DNA from: JAVBPE01 sp031549865
GTDB taxonomy: Bacteria; Bacillota_I; Bacilli_A; Acholeplasmatales; Anaeroplasmataceae
Reading direction: 5' to 3'
NCBI GenBank assembly: GCA_031549865.1
Contig: JAVBPE010000027.1
Coordinates: 1 to 34,118 of the forward strand
Length of the DNA stretch: 34,118 nucleotides
Part shown: positions 1 through 7,543 of the stretch, one piece after another
Numbering within the stretch: position 1 is the first letter of the stretch
Layout of the letters: each line of letters begins with the position of its first letter
Position numbers and translations under genes: made by a program
The notes under the pieces: model-generated
The model's database searches: none
What the model saw: only the letters and a program-made list of their open reading frames with translations
Told to the model about the DNA's origin: nothing

Positions 1-47
1 TTAGCTAATATAATATATCAGCGAACTATGAAACTATCTAATACTAT

Positions 48-77
48 AAAGATTTTCTTTAAGAAAGTCTTTTTTTT
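48..77 (+). terminator. Intrinsic terminator at left edge
   Basis: A 12-bp near-perfect stem (AAAGATTTTCTT with AAGAAAGTCTTT, one G-T pair) is followed on the plus strand by a run of eight T. It probably ends a plus-strand gene that lies left of the window and converges on the minus-strand genes here. Confidence 0.55.
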
Positions 78-100
78 AACTCTAACTTCTATATAAATGA

Positions 101-126
101 AAAAGGCACTTATAAAAGTACCTTTT
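101..126 (-). terminator. Intrinsic terminator after the gene at 200-637
   Basis: AAAAGG-c-ACTT pairs with AAGT-a-CCTTTT around a 4-nt loop. Read on the minus strand the stem is followed by five T. It lies about 75 nt past the stop codon of the minus-strand gene at 200-637. Confidence 0.6.
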
Positions 127-199
127 GTCATCACTCTGAAACTATCGAAAGATAGTTTTAATTTATATATTAAAAATCAGACATTCTAAATCCCTTTAA

Positions 200-637
200 T
201 CAATTTAGATTAGTATCGTCTTCTGTTTCGCCTTTATTATATCTAATAATAGCATCAACTAGTTTTTGAGATTCATATTGATGTTGAATAGAGTTTATAA
301 AGAAAGATGAAACATTTCCATATCCTTGATGTATTTGGAAGTAATGAACTGTATTTAAACTCCTATCTGTTGTAATATATTTCATTTTATTTAAATCAAT
401 TTCATCGTGGTAAAAATAAAAATCCCCATTTGATGTTGCCTTAGAAATAATTAATTTATCCTTATTTATAGATAAAATCATAAAGTTTGGCAAACTTAAT
501 TGTTTTGTAGTTGTAACTTTTAAAAAAAGAATTCTATTACTAATTTCTGTAACAGTATTATGTGAGTGACACATTATCCTACGATCATCTATATACCCAC
601 TCTCATAAAGTACTTGACTTATTTTATTGTAATCCAT
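200..637 (-). CDS. Hypothetical protein, possible PH-like fold
   Basis: A 145-aa soluble protein without signal peptide or membrane segment. I chose the start at 637 (MDYNKISQVL) because AGAGAGG lies six bases before this ATG, whereas the upstream in-frame ATG at 691 has no such site. The C-terminal half alternates strand-like stretches (MILSINKDKLIIS, FYFYHDEIDL) with a final amphipathic helix (ESQKLVDAIIRYNKG). That pattern resembles small bacterial PH-like domains, but this is an impression of fold and not a family match. It is the last gene on the minus strand before the terminator at 101-126 and is separated from the lipoprotein gene by another terminator, so it is probably a single-gene unit. 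Function unknown. Confidence 0.7.
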   Translation of the reverse strand: MDYNKISQVLYESGYIDDRRIMCHSHNTVTEISNRILFLKVTTTKQLSLPNFMILSINKDKLIISKATSNGDFYFYHDEIDLNKMKYITTDRSLNTVHYFQIHQGYGNVSSFFINSIQHQYESQKLVDAIIRYNKGETEDDTNLN

Positions 638-728
638 ATTTATCCTCTCTTTGTTTTCTTTAATTATAACATAAATATCAGTATAAAACATTTGAAATTT
701 ATTTTTTAAAAAAATTGCTTTAAAGATA

Positions 729-755
729 AAAACTAAAGCAATTTGCTTTAGTTTT
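729..755 (-). terminator. Terminator after the lipoprotein gene
   Basis: A perfect 11-bp stem (AAAACTAAAGC with GCTTTAGTTTT) with a 5-nt loop begins about 20 nt past the lipoprotein stop. T-rich sequence follows on the minus strand. The stem is symmetric enough to work both ways. Confidence 0.7.
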
Positions 756-772
756 CAACGATATTTGTTCAA

Positions 773-1147
773 TTATTTAGTTAATGATCCCCATTTGTAT
801 CCATCCTCATATTCATCATCAATATTAAGAGAACCTTTATTAGAGCTAGACTCTGAAGAAGAACTTGTAGTATTAGACGAATTTGAACTAATAGATGAGC
901 TTTCATTTGTTGAACTACTTTCTATAAATGAAGAAGTTTGGGTAGAGGTTGAGCTTGAAAGTTCTGAAGTTCCTTCATTGCTTGTAGACGTGCTCATTAT
1001 AGAAGTCGTATTTGAAGTACTACTTTCTTCTGATTTAACTGTTGAAGTTGCAGTTTCAGTAGATGTTTTGCTACTATTGCCCCTATTTAAAGGAGTGCAA
1101 CTTGATAATAATAAGCATAATAATATAAATGATAATATTTTTTTCAA
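773..1147 (-). CDS. Ser/Thr-rich lipoprotein
   Basis: A 124-aa exported lipoprotein. The N-terminus has two lysines, a hydrophobic stretch and a lipobox (LLSSC, Cys17), so it should be lipidated and held on the outer face of the membrane. Residues 20-100 are a low-complexity Ser/Thr/Glu/Asn linker, which would hold the short C-terminal end (DDEYEDGYKWG) away from the cell. The start is TTG at 1147, supported by AGGAGT seven bases upstream. The gene lies 63 bases after the 44-aa peptide gene, with a strong hairpin in between that leaves almost no room for a separate promoter. It may be expressed by read-through. An immunity or receptor role for a peptide product is a guess from position only. 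Confidence 0.75.
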   Translation of the reverse strand: MKKILSFILLCLLLSSCTPLNRGNSSKTSTETATSTVKSEESSTSNTTSIMSTSTSNEGTSELSSSTSTQTSSFIESSSTNESSSISSNSSNTTSSSSESSSNKGSLNIDDEYEDGYKWGSLTK

Positions 1148-1169
1148 TGTAACAACTCCTTAATTGTTT

Positions 1170-1200
1170 AAAAAAGTGTAAGTATTTCTTACACTTTTTT
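1170..1200 (-). terminator. Strong hairpin between the peptide and lipoprotein genes
   Basis: AAAAAGTGTAAG pairs perfectly with CTTACACTTTTT around a 5-nt loop, giving at least 12 bp and T-runs on both sides. It starts 11 nt past the 44-aa peptide stop and ends about 10 nt before the ribosome site of the lipoprotein gene. It is likely a partial terminator that sets the ratio of the two products. Confidence 0.75.
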
Positions 1201-1210
1201 ACTTTAATTA

Positions 1211-1345
1211 TTAGTTTAAAAATCCAAATACATCTTTAAATACGTTTGTAACGTCAGTATCTGCTTCTTCGCCAACGCTTGTAGCAATGATATCTTCCAA
1301 TTCGATTACTTCTTCGATTAATTGTGGTTTAATATATTCTTTCAT
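1211..1345 (-). CDS. 44-aa candidate precursor peptide (YxxPxL leader)
   Basis: A short gene with a clear ribosome site: AGGAG seven bases before ATG, overlapping the stop codon of the secreted protein, so the two are translationally coupled. The product starts MKEYIKPQLIEEVIEL, continues EDIIATS and ends VFKDVFGFLN; it has no signal peptide. Residues Y4-P7-L9 form the YxxPxL pattern used by PqqD-like recognition proteins in lasso-peptide leaders, and the ExxDIIATS stretch is common in small Bacillota and Bacteroidota peptides of the 'KxYxxPxIE' kind. Thus residues 1-23 could be leader and 24-44 (acidic, then aromatic, no Cys) core. A PqqD-like gene, a peptidase and an ABC exporter lie upstream. 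The reading frame is well supported; the precursor role is inference. Confidence 0.8.
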   Translation of the reverse strand: MKEYIKPQLIEEVIELEDIIATSVGEEADTDVTNVFKDVFGFLN

Positions 1346-1356
1346 CTAATCTCTCC

Positions 1357-3132
1357 TTACGCTACATGTACATTAACAGCAACTACATTAGAAACATAAA
1401 CTGTAGTACCATCTGTTAATTCTACAACTAATTTTGCTTTAATAGTATATGCAGTTCCAACATCACTTAATCCAGTTAATGTATATGCAATATAATATGT
1501 GTCATCAGCTGCAACTTTAGTACCTTTAATTGATTTATAAATTGTAGGCATTACAGTTGGAGCTCCTGCACCTAGTAAAGTTGAACCATCATATAAATCC
1601 ATTTCAACAGTAACTAAAGCAATATCTAAAGCATCGATATTTTCAATTGTACCAATAAATCTTACAGCAGTATAATCTTGAGCGTGTTGATATTCTATAG
1701 TTGCAGTTGGATAATTAACAACATAAGTTTCATTTAATGTAATTGCAGAAATTTTTAAATTTGAATTACATGTTTCTTCTGAAGCAATTGCTATTGTATG
1801 ATTTTTCGCACCAACTAATTGCAACGTTACATCACCTTTAGTATGTCTTGTTGCAGTTGCACCATCAACACTAATAGCCCAATATTTTGAAGTACCACCT
1901 GTGTCAAATGTTGCTAATTTTAAAGTAGCATCTCCTAAAGTTTCTACTTCAAAAACAACATTAACACCAAGGCAATCAGCACCAGCAGTACTACTATTCT
2001 TTTGAATTTCAATATTTGATGACTTATAGCTTATTGTTCCACCAGAAGCATTATTTGTTATTTTTAAAGTTTTTGAATCAGTTTTTCCTTCGGCAGTTGC
2101 ATTTAAATTTCCAGATGCCCCAACAGCGATTGCCGCTAAGCTAGCAACAGGGAAATTATAAGTATTTGTTATAGTTTCAGATGAAAATCTTTCAAAAACT
2201 GCATAAAGTGTTACATCATCTGTAACAATTGTATTTTCAGTAAATTCTACTCCATTAATATCAACCCATTTAATAAAGTTATGTTGTACTTTTGTAGGTT
2301 GCGGTAAATCAACAGTCAAATTTTGTAGTACTTGAGTCGAATCATATTCAACATCATCAACAATAAATGTTACAGTTTTATAAATTTTTGCAACATAATA
2401 TGCATGTAAAGTTATATCAGTTGTTATTGGAGTACTAAAATCAAATTCAACTGGGTTAGATAAATCTAAACACCAGTACATAAATGACATTCCTTCTGGT
2501 TCAGTTGGATTTCCTGGATTAGAAACACATTCCAATTCAGCTACTGTAGTAGTTGTAGTATTTCCTTGATCATCAAATGTTACTGTATATGAATTATCAG
2601 ATTCATAAGATTCAATTAATTGAATCGCCGTAATTTTTAAATTTGATGTACTTGTAGTATCTGAAGTAAGTGTTATTGTATGATTCATTGCACCTACTAA
2701 TTGTAATGTTGCATCACCTTTACCATATTTTACAGCAGTTGCACCATCAATACTCATATACCAATATTTTGATGTTCCGCCTGTATCAAATGTTGAAAGT
2801 TTTAACGATGCATCACCTAATGTTTCGATTTCAAAAATAACTTCAGCACCAAGAGCAGCATCTCCTGCTGTAGTAGTTAATTTTTGGATTTCAATATTCG
2901 GTGATTTAAAACTTATTGTTCCACCAGAGTTCGTATTTGTTATTGATAACACTTTTGAGTTACCACTAACATCTGCAGTTGCAGTCAAACTTCCAGTTCC
3001 GCCTTTTGCTATTGCCGATAAACTAGCAACAGGGAAATCATAAGTGTCAGTCACAGCTTTTACTTTAACAGTTCCAAGTGTAACAAATACTAACGTTGCA
3101 CATAAAACTGCAGCTATTTTTTTTAGCTTCAT
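1357..3132 (-). CDS. Secreted repeat protein with InlB-like repeats
   Basis: A 591-aa protein with a Sec signal peptide (cleavage near VKA, residue 26). Two copies of a domain of about 145 residues, at roughly 28-175 and 320-465, share motifs such as FDTGGTSKYW and TLQLVGA. Between them lie two beta-repeats of the InlB/Listeria-Bacteroides (Flg_new) type, roughly 180-315, with typical endings (DITLHAYYV, DVTLYAVF). A final domain, about 470-591, is beta-rich. There is no LPXTG, SLH or transmembrane anchor, so it may be released or bound non-covalently. It is the first gene after a strong promoter with a cre box and is followed within 11 bases by the 44-aa peptide gene. Role unknown: adhesin, glycan binder or the substrate tailored by the upstream enzymes are all possible. 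Confidence 0.85.
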   Translation of the reverse strand: MKLKKIAAVLCATLVFVTLGTVKVKAVTDTYDFPVASLSAIAKGGTGSLTATADVSGNSKVLSITNTNSGGTISFKSPNIEIQKLTTTAGDAALGAEVIFEIETLGDASLKLSTFDTGGTSKYWYMSIDGATAVKYGKGDATLQLVGAMNHTITLTSDTTSTSNLKITAIQLIESYESDNSYTVTFDDQGNTTTTTVAELECVSNPGNPTEPEGMSFMYWCLDLSNPVEFDFSTPITTDITLHAYYVAKIYKTVTFIVDDVEYDSTQVLQNLTVDLPQPTKVQHNFIKWVDINGVEFTENTIVTDDVTLYAVFERFSSETITNTYNFPVASLAAIAVGASGNLNATAEGKTDSKTLKITNNASGGTISYKSSNIEIQKNSSTAGADCLGVNVVFEVETLGDATLKLATFDTGGTSKYWAISVDGATATRHTKGDVTLQLVGAKNHTIAIASEETCNSNLKISAITLNETYVVNYPTATIEYQHAQDYTAVRFIGTIENIDALDIALVTVEMDLYDGSTLLGAGAPTVMPTIYKSIKGTKVAADDTYYIAYTLTGLSDVGTAYTIKAKLVVELTDGTTVYVSNVVAVNVHVA

Positions 3133-3174
3133 GTCTTACTCTCCTTTTTCTTCTATTCTTTCTTTTTCTTTTCT

Positions 3175-3188
3175 TGAAAACGCTTACA
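3175..3188. promoter_or_regulatory. Perfect cre box (CcpA site)
   Basis: TGAAAACGCTTACA fits the consensus TGWAANCGNTNWCA at every position. It lies in the 5' leader of the secreted-protein gene, some 30-40 nt downstream of the predicted transcription start, which is where bound CcpA usually blocks transcription. Carbon-source repression of the secreted protein and the 44-aa peptide is predicted. Confidence 0.75.
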
Positions 3189-3223
3189 AAGTGTGTTACT
3201 AGAAAATGACCCACTTTAACTTC

Positions 3224-3252
3224 ATGATACTCTTCTTCTGTATTAATGTCAA
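3224..3252 (-). promoter_or_regulatory. Sigma-A promoter of the secreted-protein/peptide unit
   Basis: On the minus strand a perfect TTGACA (-35) is followed by a 17-bp spacer and TATCAT (-10). The start of transcription should fall near 3217, about 85 nt before the ATG. The promoter sits directly after the terminator of the upstream operon. Confidence 0.8.
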
Positions 3253-3274
3253 CCTTGTTTTATAAAAAAAATAA

Positions 3275-3304
3275 AAAATATTAGATTTTTTTAGCTAATA
3301 TTTT
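3275..3304 (-). terminator. Terminator of the biosynthetic operon
   Basis: AAAATATTAG pairs with CTAATATTTT around a 10-nt loop, 14 nt past the nucleotidyltransferase stop. A long T-rich tract follows on the minus strand. It separates the enzyme operon from the secreted-protein unit. Confidence 0.65.
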
Positions 3305-3317
3305 CTAGTTTTTGATA

Positions 3318-4412
3318 TTAAATTCCTATTTTTTTATATAATTCTTCTAACTCATTTTTCTTAGCCTTTTTCTTAGGATTAAATAATTGAAACAGCTTTT
3401 TGATGCTATGAGTAAAAAGATAAAATGTTCGGTGGATAAGTATTAATGGATAAAATATTATGCTTTGTCCTAATTTTGGATAAAGTGATTGTCTTTTTGC
3501 TTTATTTGGTAAAAATAACCTTGAAAAAGCATAGCTTATTTTATTTTTTTTCACTATCAATTTATTTTCATCAAGTTCTTTAAGATTATGAATGCCATGA
3601 ATTCCACTTTTTAATAAGTAATCAAAAAAGAAATCGATGTTTTTTTCTTCAAAATCGGTTATTTTCTCATTAGTTATAATATAGATAGCATTTAAGATAT
3701 TATTGTGTAGTACTTCTAAATTTAATAGTCTTATTTCTTCTTTTATATAAGAAAAATCTATATTAGTTTTTTTAGCCATATAATAAAAATCTAAAATTAG
3801 TCTGATTCCTGTTCCTAATGATAGATGCTTTGCAAAATGGCATAAGCAATATACATAGTGATCATTATCATTAATTTTATATAAATAATTTGCTTCTAAC
3901 TTTGTAAATTTAAAAGAATTTAAATATTTTTGATAATAATCACTATGAATATCAAATAGACCAAAATGTATTTCAACTTCTAAATTATTTTTATGATATT
4001 TTAAATGGTGTGATGACTCACTACATACATACTCATAATCATTTTCTACTAATAATTTCTTCACTTTTTTTAAGTTTTTTTCCTCAATAACAACATCTAT
4101 ATCGCCCCTAGTTCTTAAAGCAATATCATCATATAATTTATATAAAATACTTCCTTTTATGTAATAGTGTTCAATCTCGTTTTGATTAAATAGTTCTGTT
4201 AATTCATTTTGGAGGAATATGAATTTTTGTTGAGTCATATATGAAGATAAATATAATTGTTTAAATATTTTATTTTCAGAAACTAAGTATAAATAGGGAG
4301 TTAATGACTGAGACACAGCAAAAGTTACTAATTGTTTTAAATCATCATCAAATATTAATTTTTGTTTTTGATAATAGGCTTTTAAGACATCTAGCATAAT
4401 TTCTTCTGTCAT
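3318..4412 (-). CDS. Nucleotidyltransferase-fold protein, PF14907 type
   Basis: A 364-aa protein with the signature of the uncharacterised nucleotidyltransferase family PF14907: KG at 86-87, then YDDIALRTRGDIDVVI (94-109) with the two metal-binding Asp (104, 106), and a third acidic site in LEVEIHFGL (145-153). The C-terminal half is helical. Family members accompany HPr-kinase-like and PqqD-like genes in lasso-peptide clusters; the one studied in the pseudomycoidin pathway was reported to add sugars to the phosphorylated peptide. Here the gene starts five bases after the ABC transporter gene and is the last of the enzyme operon. With the sugar-activating genes upstream, transfer of a sugar or nucleotide onto a peptide or protein is a reasonable inference; substrate unknown. 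Confidence 0.8.
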   Translation of the reverse strand: MTEEIMLDVLKAYYQKQKLIFDDDLKQLVTFAVSQSLTPYLYLVSENKIFKQLYLSSYMTQQKFIFLQNELTELFNQNEIEHYYIKGSILYKLYDDIALRTRGDIDVVIEEKNLKKVKKLLVENDYEYVCSESSHHLKYHKNNLEVEIHFGLFDIHSDYYQKYLNSFKFTKLEANYLYKINDNDHYVYCLCHFAKHLSLGTGIRLILDFYYMAKKTNIDFSYIKEEIRLLNLEVLHNNILNAIYIITNEKITDFEEKNIDFFFDYLLKSGIHGIHNLKELDENKLIVKKNKISYAFSRLFLPNKAKRQSLYPKLGQSIIFYPLILIHRTFYLFTHSIKKLFQLFNPKKKAKKNELEELYKKIGI

Positions 4413-4417
4413 ATTAA

Positions 4418-5995
4418 TTACTCCAATCTAATTATTTTTGCATTCTCTATTTTAATATCTTTATGTGTTATAAAAATAACTGTTTTATTTAATTTCATTA
4501 TGTTATTGATAATAATTTCTTCATTTTTAGAATCTAATTGAGATGAAAATTCATCAAGCATAAATATCTCTTTGTCATTAAGTATTGCAATCGCAATAAT
4601 AATTCTTTGAATTTGACCTAATGATAATCCACTACCACGTTCAAGTAATTTAGTATCTAGACGTGACGGCATGCTTAATATTTCATCATATATATTTACT
4701 AACTTTAAAGCATTTATAATATCATCTAAATTATCTTTATTTGATAAAAGTTTAATATTTTCTAAAATAGTGCCACTAAACAATAAGTTTTCTTGGGGAA
4801 CATAAGAAAAAAGCGATCTTGCAGTTTCATCTAAATCTTTTTTCTCTCCATTTGATTCAATATAAATCTTACCATCATTTGGTTTAATAAAACCTAATAG
4901 TAATAAGAATATAGTAGATTTACCAATTCCAGATGGGCCACTAAGCATTACTGTATCTTTTTTATTTATTTCAAAATTTAAATTCGAATGGATTATTTTA
5001 TCATAACTAAAACTAACATTATCAAAAATGATTTTATCAAATGTTTTAATTTGATTCGTATCATCCTCTTCTAAATTCATAAATTCTTTTATTCTTTCAA
5101 TTGAGGTTTTAGAATAATTATAAGAGTTTAATAATGATGATAAAGACAATACTGGGTTTTGAATATTATTTAATAATTGAATTAAAGCTATTAATGTCCC
5201 ATAAGTCATTAAAGCGATTGAAATAAAATAAGCTCCATAGCAAATCGTAAATACACCAAGAATATATGACAAGACAAACATTCCACTATTTCCAATTAAA
5301 ATAATATGATTTCTCTTTCTTTTAGTAATTAGTTGTTTATCTAATAATTGATTATATAACGTATTTGCTTCAACATATGAATAATTTGTTTTAAGCATTT
5401 TTATATTATCAATGCTTTCACCTATAAAGCTATTTATATTGCCTTCTTGTTCAAGCACATATTTATGTTTCGGTCTAATTAATTTTGAGTAAACTTTCAT
5501 TGCAAAAAAACCAATAATACCACAAATCAATATAATTATTAAAAATTTGTAATCGATAAAAATTAAAATTGAAATAGCTAATAAAATTCTTGTCGTATGT
5601 TTAAAAAAAGCTGGAATAATATCTAGATTTGACTTAATTATATTATCAACATCAGTTATATATAGCTGTTGAATTTTGCCTGAATTAAAAGTCGCTAAAG
5701 AAGATGTTTTAGTTTTAAGCATTTTATTATATAATTTATTTTTAAGAATATATTCCATTTTTAAATAGAATCTATAATATAGATATTGCTCTAACGTATA
5801 AACACCTATTAACAAAATAACTATACTAATAAATATAATAAAATATGTACTTAAATCATGAGTTAGCAATTCGTTATTATTTTTTTTGACCGCAGTATCA
5901 ACAATTAAAGATGATAGTATTGGAAAACTTGAGATTAAAATCGAATATATTAAATTTAAAATACATAAGATGATAACATATTTTCTTTTTCTCAT
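4418..5995 (-). CDS. ABC transporter, fused permease and ATPase
   Basis: A 525-aa half-transporter of the MsbA/peptide-exporter type. The membrane domain covers about 1-290 with hydrophobic segments near 7-30, 50-70, 135-168 and 235-275. The ATPase domain has Walker A GPSGIGKST (353-361), Q-loop Gln401, signature LSLGQ (457-461, third residue Leu where Gly is usual), Walker B IFMLDE (477-482) and switch His511. There is no N-terminal C39 peptidase domain, so leader removal would need a separate protease; an S26-like protein is encoded just upstream, overlapping by four bases (ATGA). It should work as a homodimer. Export of a modified peptide is the natural guess from context, not proven by sequence. 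Confidence 0.9.
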   Translation of the reverse strand: MRKRKYVIILCILNLIYSILISSFPILSSLIVDTAVKKNNNELLTHDLSTYFIIFISIVILLIGVYTLEQYLYYRFYLKMEYILKNKLYNKMLKTKTSSLATFNSGKIQQLYITDVDNIIKSNLDIIPAFFKHTTRILLAISILIFIDYKFLIIILICGIIGFFAMKVYSKLIRPKHKYVLEQEGNINSFIGESIDNIKMLKTNYSYVEANTLYNQLLDKQLITKRKRNHIILIGNSGMFVLSYILGVFTICYGAYFISIALMTYGTLIALIQLLNNIQNPVLSLSSLLNSYNYSKTSIERIKEFMNLEEDDTNQIKTFDKIIFDNVSFSYDKIIHSNLNFEINKKDTVMLSGPSGIGKSTIFLLLLGFIKPNDGKIYIESNGEKKDLDETARSLFSYVPQENLLFSGTILENIKLLSNKDNLDDIINALKLVNIYDEILSMPSRLDTKLLERGSGLSLGQIQRIIIAIAILNDKEIFMLDEFSSQLDSKNEEIIINNIMKLNKTVIFITHKDIKIENAKIIRLE

Positions 5996-6408
5996 TTTAA
6001 ACGACTCATCACCTTTCTCATAATTTTAAATTTAAGTAAAAATAAATAAGTTTTATATTTAAAACCACATAATTTATATTCTTTTTTCTTATTTTTTTTA
6101 CGATAAGTTATAACTTTAGCAATCATCATTTCTTTTTTTATTCCAAACTCTTGTTTTGTTTGATGGTCACCAATAAATATAAATTCTTCATTTTTTATTT
6201 TAATTAATCTATGTAAAACATATGAATTATCTTTTCTTTGATAAAGAATAATATCATTCTTTTTTAAATCTATAATTTTACTCACCTTAACAATATCACC
6301 TGTATGAAGTAAAGGTATCATACTAGTTCCATGAATCGGAAATGAAAAATTTTTATGTTGATTAATTTCTTCTTTTAAAACTGGAACTAAATCTTCCATT
6401 TTAATCAT
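5992..6408 (-). CDS. S24/S26-type signal-peptidase-like protein
   Basis: A 138-aa protein with the core of signal peptidases: GTSMIPLLHTGDIV (27-40) with nucleophile Ser29, NDIILY (51-56), VLHRL (64-68) with His66 and FIGDHQ (78-83). His where bacterial SPase I has Lys suggests the Ser-His type seen in SipW and archaeal/ER enzymes. Unlike those, it has no N-terminal membrane anchor; only a short weakly hydrophobic stretch lies near 119-130 in a very basic tail. It overlaps the PqqD-like gene by eight bases and the ABC gene by four, so the three are tightly coupled. It could cleave a leader peptide inside the cell or at the membrane; this is inference. Confidence 0.8.
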   Translation of the reverse strand: MIKMEDLVPVLKEEINQHKNFSFPIHGTSMIPLLHTGDIVKVSKIIDLKKNDIILYQRKDNSYVLHRLIKIKNEEFIFIGDHQTKQEFGIKKEMMIAKVITYRKKNKKKEYKLCGFKYKTYLFLLKFKIMRKVMSRLK

Positions 6409-6667
6409 ATATTATCTCACGTTTTTTTAATTGTTCGATAAAAGCAAGAGAATCCTCATATGCTTCTTCATAAGTAATTTTATATTCGCTTGTTATTTTA
6501 GTAGCAATTTCTTCGATATTTAAACCATCTTTAATTGAATTATAAATTAAATATCCGATTTCATTTAGATTAAAAACTTTACTCATATCTAAACCCTGTT
6601 CATATAAAGGAATCAACATATATTCATTATGGATATTTTTTAATAAAAACTTTTCACTTATCTTCAT
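6401..6667 (-). CDS. PqqD-like peptide-binding protein (possible RRE)
   Basis: An 88-aa protein of the PqqD family. It has the usual small beta-rich N-terminus, the NLNEIGYLIYNSIKDG stretch that begins the first helix, then IEEIATKITSEYKI and a last helix ending LKKREIIYD. PqqD-like domains act as RiPP recognition elements that hold the leader of a precursor peptide for modifying enzymes. As a free-standing protein it would be the adaptor between the 44-aa peptide (YxxPxL leader) and the kinase, nucleotidyltransferase or peptidase. The start at 6667 overlaps the kinase stop (ATGA) and has AAGGAG nine bases upstream. Family assignment is good; partner assignment is inferred from context. Confidence 0.8.
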   Translation of the reverse strand: MKISEKFLLKNIHNEYMLIPLYEQGLDMSKVFNLNEIGYLIYNSIKDGLNIEEIATKITSEYKITYEEAYEDSLAFIEQLKKREIIYD

Positions 6668-7479
6668 ACTATATTCTCCTTAATTTCTTTATATATTACT
6701 TCAAAAGCATCAGGCTCCATATTACAGCCATAATAATAAATATTTAGCTCTAATAATTTGTCTATCATAAACGACCAATTACTCTTATTTTCAATACTTG
6801 GGGCTTCTACTTGTCCAAGTAATAACTTCATTGCACTAATTGCATTTAATTTCTTTATAGTATTAGTTTTATTTTGATATAAAAATACTATAGTTTTTAA
6901 AGGCACTATTATATTATTGTCAATTTGATGTTTACCACTCCAAGGACTAGAATATAAATAAAGTTTATCATTTTCATAAATAATAATATTTTTATCATCA
7001 TTTATAATTAAAGCATCACTATATTTTTGCCATAATCTTGAATGTGTACTCTTTCCTGTTCCACTTTTAGCACTAAATATTATTCCATTATCTTTATATG
7101 ACAACGATGATCCATGCATAAAGATAGCATTACTCATTTGTCTTATAATATGAACTAAAGCATACTGGCTTAGTAAGTACTCGGTTATGAAATTTTTTTC
7201 TTTTAAATAAATAGATATATGATTATTTACATACATAATCATTCCAATAATATTATTGGAAGCAATTTGAATTTGAATAATTTTATCTTCATATTTATAT
7301 AAATTATAAAATTGAGTTTTTATTGTTGCCTCTTCTTTAGGCACTTCAAATTCATCTAAAAAAGTTTTTATAAAGTATTGTGGCTGATTATTTGTTTGAT
7401 ATTTATGGATATTTTTAAAGTTTGATTCAAAAACTAAATCAAGTGATATAGTTTTTTTTGCAACTAGTATATTTATCAA
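6664..7479 (-). CDS. HPr-kinase/PEPCK-fold kinase
   Basis: A 271-aa protein. The C-terminal half has the P-loop SAKSGTGKSTHSRLW (136-150), an INDDKNII stretch (159-166) for metal binding and PWSGK (179-183), as in HPr-kinase-related proteins of RiPP and exosortase loci. The N-terminal half (1-115) is unclassified. Such kinases phosphorylate a Ser on lasso peptides of the paeninodin type. The core of the 44-aa peptide here lacks Ser but has Thr, so Thr phosphorylation or a different substrate would be needed. The start appears to be TTG at 7479; AAGGA lies about 14 bases upstream, rather far, so the start is less certain. A 64-bp gap separates it from the upstream gene, and its stop overlaps the PqqD-like start. 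Confidence 0.8.
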   Translation of the reverse strand: MINILVAKKTISLDLVFESNFKNIHKYQTNNQPQYFIKTFLDEFEVPKEEATIKTQFYNLYKYEDKIIQIQIASNNIIGMIMYVNNHISIYLKEKNFITEYLLSQYALVHIIRQMSNAIFMHGSSLSYKDNGIIFSAKSGTGKSTHSRLWQKYSDALIINDDKNIIIYENDKLYLYSSPWSGKHQIDNNIIVPLKTIVFLYQNKTNTIKKLNAISAMKLLLGQVEAPSIENKSNWSFMIDKLLELNIYYYGCNMEPDAFEVIYKEIKENIV

Positions 7480-7543
7480 TTTATCACACCATTTCCTTAA
7501 TAATATTAATTATAGCATAAGAAACTATATTTTTTAAATCATT

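Noticed and set aside
765..1163. 132-codon plus-strand frame rich in Leu, Val and Glu
   Set aside because: It is the antisense shadow of the Ser/Thr-rich lipoprotein gene, which has the lipobox and ribosome site.
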